From assembly GCA_035711465.1 (NCBI GenBank), contig DASTCC010000472.1, positions 1 through 9,589 on the forward strand: a stretch of 9,589 nucleotides of DNA, given 5' to 3'. Positions 4,577 to 9,589 of this stretch are shown piece by piece; position 1 is the stretch's first letter, and every line of letters begins with the position of its first letter. The notes under the pieces are model-generated. The model searched no databases. It worked only from the letters and a program-made list of their open reading frames with translations, and had not been told where the DNA came from. A program made the translations under genes and the position numbers. Origin of the DNA: DASTCC01 sp035711465. Lineage in GTDB: Bacteria; Acidobacteriota; Vicinamibacteria; Vicinamibacterales; SCN-69-37.

Positions 4577-7500
4577 CGCGTCTGCGGCTCGCGTGGTCGA
4601 GCCTGCGTCACTATCGGCGGACGCACGTCGCCGTCGCGCTCGGCGTCGCCGCCGCCGTCGCGGTGCTCGCCGGCGCCTGGCTCGTCGGCGCATCGGTACA
4701 GGCGAGCCTGGCGTCCCTGACGACGCGGCGGCTCGGCCGCACCGGCGTCGTCGTCGGCTCGCCGAATCTGTTCCCGGCCGCGCTCGCCGATCGATTGTCG
4801 GCGTCGCTCGGCAGCACCGGCACGCCGCCGGTGGCGCTGCTGTCGCTCGAAGGCATCGCCAGGCACGAAGCCTCGGGGCGGCGCGCCAGCCGCGTGTCCA
4901 TCTACGGCATCGACGCGCGCTTCGGCGCGTTTCACGGCGTCGCGCTGCCGGCGCCAGGCGGCGCCGACGCGCTCGTCAGTCCCGACCTGGCCGACGAGCT
5001 CGGCGCCGACGGCGACGACGTCATCGCCGTTCGCGTCGCGAGGCCGACGGATATCCCAGTCGATTCGCTCCATGGCGACAAGGAAGATCCCGGGCAGCTC
5101 ATCCGGCTGCGACTGAGCGGCGTGCTGGAGCCCGAAGCGCTCGGCGAGTTCTCCCTGTCGCCGTCGCAGGGACCGGTCCGAGCGATGTTCGTGTCGCTCG
5201 AGCGCCTGCAGCGCGAGCTCGATCAGATCGGGCTCGTCAACACGATCCTGATCGCGGCGGACGAAGCGGCGCCTGGCGATCGCGCGTCGGCGGTTCGTCA
5301 GGCGCTGGCGCGATCACTCGGTCCGGAGGACCTGGGACTCACGTTCACGCCGATCGCCGAGTCCGGCGCGGTCGTCGTCGAGTCGAAGGCGGGCCTGATT
5401 CCGGACCGGATGATCGCGCCGATCACGACCGCTGCCGAGGCAAACGGCGGCTCGCCGCCGACCGCGGTGCTGAGCTGGCTGGCGACGCGGATGTCGATCG
5501 GCGATCGCGCCGTGCCGTACTCGCTGGTCACAGCGCTCGGACCCGATGCCGGCGGCGACGCCACGCTCGCAGGCTTGCTGTCGACGTCGGGCCTGCCCTC
5601 GACCCCCATCGTTCTCAACGACTGGACCGCGCGCGAGCTCGGCGCGGCCACAGGCGACAGGCTGACGCTGGAGTACTACCGCTGGGCCGACGAAGGACGT
5701 CTCGAGACAGCGCGCGCGACGTTCACGGTCGCGGGCGTCGTGCCGATGATCGGACTGGCTGCCGATCGCCGGCTGGCGCCGGAGTATCCAGGCATCACGA
5801 ACGCGAAGAGCTTCTCGGACTGGACGCCGCCCTTTCCGATCGACCTTCGCCTTGTGCGGCCGGCCGACGAAGCGTACTGGGACAAGTTCCGCGCGACACC
5901 GAAGGCATTCGTGCCTCTCGACGCCGGGCAGGAGCTCTGGCGGACGCGCTACGGCCAGGTGACGTCGCTGCGGATTCGCGCGGCCGGCGCGACGGATTTG
6001 CAGGCGCTCGCCAGCGGCGTCGCGCGAGCCACCGCGGGCGCGGTCGATCCGCTGCGTGCCGGCTTCGGCGTCGTCGACGTCCGCGCCCAGAACCTGGCCG
6101 CGTCGGTAGGCGCCACCGACTTCGGCGCCTACTTCTCGTACTTCAGTTTCTTCCTCGTCGTCTCCGCGGTGCTGCTCGCGGCGCTGTTCTTCCGTCTCAG
6201 CGTCGAGCAGCGGCTCGCGGAGATCGGACTCCTTCGCGCGGCCGGCTTCTCGCTCGCGGCGATCCGGACAGTGTTCCTGATCGAAGCGTCGGTCGTTGCG
6301 GCGGCCGGCGCGGCCATCGGCGCGCTGGTGGCGATCGCCTGGGCGGGCCTGATGATGTACGGGCTTCGCACGTGGTGGATCGGCGCCGTCGGCACCACGA
6401 ATCTGACGCTGCACCTCGACCCCGCGGCGCTCGCCATCGGCACGGTGGGCGGCGCTCTCGCAGGTCTGGCGTCGATCGCCATCACGGTCCGCGGCCTGGG
6501 CAAGCACTCGCCGCGCGCGTTGATTGCCGGCACGGCGCTCGGTGCGGCGTCGGCGCCCGCGCCACGCGCGCGCGTCCTTGCGATCGTCACGCTGGCGGCC
6601 GCGGCGCTGCTCAGCGTCGCCGGTCTGTTCGCGCTGATACCAGCCGCCGCCGGGTTCTTCGGCGCCGGCGCGCTCACGCTCGTCGGCGGGCTCGCGCTCT
6701 TCCGCGTCTGGCTCGGACGGACACGCGGCGCGGTCCTGGGCACATCCGGACGATCGGGGTTGATCCGGCTGGGTCTCGAGAACGCGTCCTGGCGGCCCGG
6801 ACGGAGCCTGACGTGCGCGGCGCTCGTCTCATCTGCCGTGTTCCTGCTCGTCTCGGTCGACGCGTTCCGCAAGGGGCCCGACGAGGCGTCGGGTCCGCAG
6901 TCGGGGACGGGCGGCTTCGCGCTCCTCGGCGAAACCGCGTTGCCGTTCGTGCAGAACCCGGAGACGCCCGAGGGCCGCGACGCCTTGTTGATCCCCGCTT
7001 CGAGCGATCCCGAAATGGCCGGTGTCACGCTCTATCCGGCGCGGCTCAGACCGGGTGAAGACGCGAGCTGTCTCAACCTCTATCAACCGAAGCAACCGCG
7101 CGTCGTCGGCGTCCCGCAGCGGTTCGTCGACGCGGGACGATTCCGGTTCGGCGCGACGACGGCGACGTCCGACCAGACGCGTGCGAATCCGTGGCGCCTG
7201 CTCGGTCCGCCCGACGCGAACGGCGTCGTACCGGCCATCGTCGACGCGACGTCGCTGCAATACGTCCTGCACGCCGGTGTCGGCGACGAGATCACCATCG
7301 ACGTCGAGACCGACCGGCCGGTGCGGTTGCGCGTCGTCGCCGCGCTCGCCGACTCGATGATGCAGGGCGAGATCTTCGTCGCCGAGCAGGCGTTCCTGCA
7401 TCTCTATCCTCAGATTGCCGGCTACCGGCTGCTGTTCGTCGAGGTGTCGCCGCCGGCGGCGGACCGGCTCGACGCCGTCTCGACGCTGCTCGAGGATCGG

Positions 7501-7947
7501 CTCGAGCCGTACGGCCTCGACGTCGAGAACAGCGCGCGCCGCCTCGAGGCCTACCATCGCGTCGAGAACACGTATCTGTCGACCTTTCAGACGCTCGGCG
7601 GCCTCGGGCTCGTGCTCGGCAGTCTCGGGTTGATGGCGGTGATCGCGCGCAACGTGCTCGAGCGCCGCCGCGAGATCGCGCTGCTCGGCGCGCAGGGCTA
7701 CACCGGCGGCGACCTGCAGACGGTCATCCTCGCGGAGCATCTGGCGCTGGTGGCTGCCGGACTGGTCATCGGCATCGGCGCTGCCGCCGTCGCGATCCTG
7801 CCCGTGCTGATCGGACGCGCCTCCGGCATTCCGGCGCTGCCGCTGTTCTGGATCGCGGCGGTCGCGATCACCGGCCTCGCCGCCGCGACGATCGCGACGC
7901 GCGGCGTGCGGCGTTTGCCGCTCGTGCCATCGCTGCGGAGCGAGTAG
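4573..7947 (+). CDS. Duplicated FtsX-type ABC permease, about 10 membrane segments
   Basis: A 1124-residue inner-membrane protein starting at GTG 4573 within a 4-bp GTGA overlap with the ATPase gene. Hydrophobic segments by eye are near 19-41, 517-542, 574-596, 617-637, 668-688, 690-714, 745-763, 1007-1028, 1055-1081 and 1090-1111. Two large extracytoplasmic regions lie at about 42-515 and 765-1005. This is two MacB-like units (one helix, large domain, three helices) joined by a two-helix linker, as in YbbP-type permeases. Typical FtsX features are the charged loops after the first helix of each core (RLSVEQRLAEIGLLRAAGFS and RNVLERRREIALLGAQGY), which should contact the ATPase. Because both halves are in one chain, the working unit could be one permease plus two ATPases. 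Acidobacterial genomes are rich in duplicated FtsX permeases, but many lack an adjacent ATPase; this one has its own. Lipid/lipoprotein extraction or peptide export/resistance are the likely roles. Confidence 0.92.
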   Translation: MTRLRLAWSSLRHYRRTHVAVALGVAAAVAVLAGAWLVGASVQASLASLTTRRLGRTGVVVGSPNLFPAALADRLSASLGSTGTPPVALLSLEGIARHEASGRRASRVSIYGIDARFGAFHGVALPAPGGADALVSPDLADELGADGDDVIAVRVARPTDIPVDSLHGDKEDPGQLIRLRLSGVLEPEALGEFSLSPSQGPVRAMFVSLERLQRELDQIGLVNTILIAADEAAPGDRASAVRQALARSLGPEDLGLTFTPIAESGAVVVESKAGLIPDRMIAPITTAAEANGGSPPTAVLSWLATRMSIGDRAVPYSLVTALGPDAGGDATLAGLLSTSGLPSTPIVLNDWTARELGAATGDRLTLEYYRWADEGRLETARATFTVAGVVPMIGLAADRRLAPEYPGITNAKSFSDWTPPFPIDLRLVRPADEAYWDKFRATPKAFVPLDAGQELWRTRYGQVTSLRIRAAGATDLQALASGVARATAGAVDPLRAGFGVVDVRAQNLAASVGATDFGAYFSYFSFFLVVSAVLLAALFFRLSVEQRLAEIGLLRAAGFSLAAIRTVFLIEASVVAAAGAAIGALVAIAWAGLMMYGLRTWWIGAVGTTNLTLHLDPAALAIGTVGGALAGLASIAITVRGLGKHSPRALIAGTALGAASAPAPRARVLAIVTLAAAALLSVAGLFALIPAAAGFFGAGALTLVGGLALFRVWLGRTRGAVLGTSGRSGLIRLGLENASWRPGRSLTCAALVSSAVFLLVSVDAFRKGPDEASGPQSGTGGFALLGETALPFVQNPETPEGRDALLIPASSDPEMAGVTLYPARLRPGEDASCLNLYQPKQPRVVGVPQRFVDAGRFRFGATTATSDQTRANPWRLLGPPDANGVVPAIVDATSLQYVLHAGVGDEITIDVETDRPVRLRVVAALADSMMQGEIFVAEQAFLHLYPQIAGYRLLFVEVSPPAADRLDAVSTLLEDRLEPYGLDVENSARRLEAYHRVENTYLSTFQTLGGLGLVLGSLGLMAVIARNVLERRREIALLGAQGYTGGDLQTVILAEHLALVAAGLVIGIGAAAVAILPVLIGRASGIPALPLFWIAAVAITGLAAATIATRGVRRLPLVPSLRSE
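7937..7940 (+). promoter_or_regulatory. Ribosome binding site for the kinase gene
   Basis: GGAG inside the last codons of the permease gene lies 9 nt before GTG 7950. It supports this start over any earlier one in the same frame, which stays open upstream only because of GC bias. Confidence 0.45.
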
Positions 7948-7949
7948 CC

Positions 7950-9032
7950 GTGCGCCCGACATCGGCTGGATGGTGGATCGCGGCGGCCGGATTCTGGCTG
8001 CTGGTCTCGTTGCTCTCGGTCGCGCAGATCATCTGGGTCGCGAGCCGCCCCGGCGAGCGCATCAACGTGACCGCGGCGGTCATCTGGCAGGCCACCTATT
8101 TCCTCCTGTGGATTCCCTTCACCGCGCTGGTCTGGTGGCTCGCAGAGCGTTGGCCGCTCTCGCGTCTCGGCTGGCCGCGGTTTCTCACCACGCACGTGGC
8201 CGCAGCGCTCGTCGTCGGCGCGATACAGGCGGCGACCAACGCCCTGATTGCGGCGACATGGCTGCCGATGGGCAACGAGAGCGTATGGACGGTGGTCGTG
8301 AGCCAGATGCGCTCACGGATGCCGACGCAGATCGTCATCTACGTCGCCGCGCTCGCGACCGCGCACGCCTCGCTGCTCTACGATCGCTGGCGGCAGCAGC
8401 AGGCCGAGGCCGCGCGCCTCGAGGCGCAGCTCGCCGACGCCCGCCTCGGCGCGCTTCGAGCACAGCTCCACCCGCACGTGCTGTTCAACGGCCTGCACGC
8501 GATCGCCGCGCTCGTCCGCGAAGGCCGCAACGACGACGCCGTGCGGTTGATCTCGGGGATGGGCGATCTGCTCCGACGGTTCCTCGACGCCGGCGACGCG
8601 CGCGTCTCGCTCGCCGACGAGGTCGATCTGACGCGGCAGTACCTCGCAATCCAGCAGGTGCGGTTCGGCGATCGGCTGAGCGTCCGGCTGGACGTCGACC
8701 CGGCTGCCGAGTCGGCTCGCGTGCCGGCGTTGATCATCCAGCCGCTCGTCGAGAACGCGCTGCGCCACGGGTTGAGCGAGAAGGTCGAGCCCGGGCGCAT
8801 CGAAGTCACCGCCCGCCGCGATGCGGACGAACTGCTCGTGCGCGTCAGCGATGACGGCGTCGGCGTGAGCGACGCATGGGATGAAGGCGAGGCGAACGGC
8901 ACCGGCCTGCGCAATCTGCGCGCCCGGCTGCAGGCCGAGTACAACGGCCGCGCGTCGATGGAGGTCCGGCCCGGACGCGATCGGCGCGGCGGCTTCGACG
9001 TCGAGCTCCGGCTGCCGTGGATTGACGCATGA
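7950..9032 (+). CDS. LytS-type sensor histidine kinase with four membrane helices
   Basis: A 360-residue kinase from GTG 7950, 2 nt after the permease stop. Membrane segments are near 8-31, 40-64, 80-104 and 122-143; the loops outside the membrane are only about 10-20 residues, so there is no extracytoplasmic sensor domain. A short helical, Arg/Gln/Ala-rich linker (about 145-170) leads to the His-kinase motif LHPHVLFNGLHAI with phospho-acceptor His176. The ATPase domain follows: N-box Asn269 in QPLVENALRHG, DDGVGV at 301-306 and GTGLRNL at 317-323. This is the LytS/YpdA/YehU type (His_kinase plus HATPase_c), which normally partners LytTR regulators, as here. The gene overlaps the regulator by 4 bp (ATGA). 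The start is set by the adjacent GGAG and by the Trp-rich first helix; upstream codons in this frame are Arg-rich noise overlapping the permease. It likely reports membrane or transporter state. Confidence 0.93.
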   Translation: MRPTSAGWWIAAAGFWLLVSLLSVAQIIWVASRPGERINVTAAVIWQATYFLLWIPFTALVWWLAERWPLSRLGWPRFLTTHVAAALVVGAIQAATNALIAATWLPMGNESVWTVVVSQMRSRMPTQIVIYVAALATAHASLLYDRWRQQQAEAARLEAQLADARLGALRAQLHPHVLFNGLHAIAALVREGRNDDAVRLISGMGDLLRRFLDAGDARVSLADEVDLTRQYLAIQQVRFGDRLSVRLDVDPAAESARVPALIIQPLVENALRHGLSEKVEPGRIEVTARRDADELLVRVSDDGVGVSDAWDEGEANGTGLRNLRARLQAEYNGRASMEVRPGRDRRGGFDVELRLPWIDA

Positions 9033-9589
9033 CCACGCCGCTCCCAATCAAAGCGCTCATCGTCGACGACGAGCCCCCGGCGCGGCGGACGCTGCGCCTC
9101 CTGCTCGAGCGGGCGCCCGACGTCGTCGTCGCCGGCGAGGCTGGCGACGGCGCCGGGGCGGTGGCGCTGGCGCGATCGATCGCGCCTGACGTGATGTTTC
9201 TCGACGTGCAGATGCCGGGCGGCGGCGGCTTCGACGTGCTTCGCGCGCTCGGCGCCGGGCGGCGGCCGATGGTCGTGTTCGTCACCGCGTTCGATCGCTA
9301 CGCCGTCCAGGCCTTCGATGCGCACGCGCTCGACTACCTGCTGAAGCCGTTCTCCGACGAGCGCTTCGCCGTCGTGCTCGATCGCGTCCGCGAAGCGGTG
9401 CGGCGCGAGTCGCTCACGGCGCTCGAGGCCAGGATCGAGGCGCTGCTCAAGAGCGTCGGCGACGCCCGGCCGCCGTCGCTGCTCGTTCGCGACGGCGCGC
9501 GGACGCTGGTGCTCCCGCAGCGCGAGATCGAGTGGATCGAGGCCGAGGACTATTACGTCCGCATCCACGCCGGCCGCCGTCAGCCGCTC
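9029..9589 (+). CDS. LytTR-family response regulator (partial, C-terminus missing)
   Basis: The frame opens at ATG 9029, overlapping the kinase stop by 4 bp, and is still open at the right edge after 187 codons; a full LytR/AlgR-type regulator is about 240-260 residues. The receiver domain spans about 7-125 with the acidic pair Asp13-Asp14, phospho-acceptor Asp59 in FLDVQMPG, Thr86 in FVTAF and Lys106 in LLKPF, so all catalytic residues are intact. A linker follows, and from about 150 the start of a LytTR DNA-binding domain (LLVRDGARTLVLP, then EIEWIEAEDYYVRIHAG). The kinase upstream is of the matching LytS type, so the two form a complete phosphorelay. LytTR proteins bind paired direct repeats in promoters; the natural candidate targets are this operon or genes beyond the window. 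Confidence 0.94.
   Translation, partial: MTTPLPIKALIVDDEPPARRTLRLLLERAPDVVVAGEAGDGAGAVALARSIAPDVMFLDVQMPGGGGFDVLRALGAGRRPMVVFVTAFDRYAVQAFDAHALDYLLKPFSDERFAVVLDRVREAVRRESLTALEARIEALLKSVGDARPPSLLVRDGARTLVLPQREIEWIEAEDYYVRIHAGRRQPL

Noticed and set aside
3884..4693. 269-codon minus-strand frame opposite the ABC ATPase
   Set aside because: It has no motif and is Arg/Ala-rich; the plus strand has every ABC ATPase motif.
4467..7058. 863-codon plus-strand frame inside the permease gene
   Set aside because: It is an almost pure Arg/Ala/Gly/Asp shifted frame without domains; the permease frame shows membrane helices and FtsX features throughout.
7191..7949. Upstream extension of the kinase frame to 7191
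   Set aside because: The extension is Arg-rich, overlaps the permease for about 750 bp and precedes a well-formed first membrane helix; GTG 7950 with GGAG upstream is a better start.
1..9589. tRNA, rRNA, CRISPR array, insertion sequence or phage genes
   Set aside because: None was seen; no transposase or integrase motifs, no regular long repeat-spacer pattern and no tRNA-like clover-leaf were recognised by eye.

Overview
The window is about 9.6 kb of very GC-rich, gene-dense bacterial DNA with strong G/C at third codon positions. Four of the seven genes start at GTG or TTG, and long spurious open frames run opposite and beside the real ones. The gene content (a large duplicated FtsX-type permease, a LytS/LytTR two-component pair, a LuxC/LuxE-like pair) and the heptamer-repeat spacers would fit a soil Acidobacteriota of the Vicinamibacteria type. 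That placement is an inference from style, not from a marker gene.

Layout. (1) Positions 1-838, minus strand: the N-terminal 279 residues of a LuxE/PaaK/EhpF-like adenylate-forming enzyme, cut by the left edge. (2) 839-976: a 138-bp divergent spacer with GC-rich inverted 7-nt repeats, a 10-bp-phased direct repeat and a possible -10 box. (3) 977-2404, plus strand: a LuxC-like acyl reductase of the aldehyde dehydrogenase superfamily. (4) 2405-2566: a spacer filled by an AT-rich inverted 7-nt repeat element enclosing a GC-rich hairpin and a T-run. (5) 2567-9589, plus strand: five closely packed genes, namely a GT4 glycosyltransferase, a LolD/MacB-type ABC ATPase, a 1124-residue FtsX-type permease, a LytS-type histidine kinase and a LytTR response regulator cut by the right edge. 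The last four are tightly coupled (4-bp overlap, 2-nt gap, 4-bp overlap).

Functionally there are two modules. The first is a divergent activating-ligase and reductase pair that would turn a carboxylic acid into an aldehyde; no luciferase gene is visible here. The second is an ABC exporter or lipid/lipoprotein/peptide-handling machine in one operon with its own two-component system. The kinase has four membrane helices and almost no extracytoplasmic domain, so sensing through the permease, by analogy with Bce-type modules, is a plausible hypothesis.

The least expected signal is non-coding. Both spacers around the LuxC-like gene carry inverted arrays of a 7-nt unit. The unit is GGCTCGG in the first and AACTCAG in the second. 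The two differ only by purine transitions (consensus RRCTCRG), so they look like GC-rich and AT-rich members of one repeat family.
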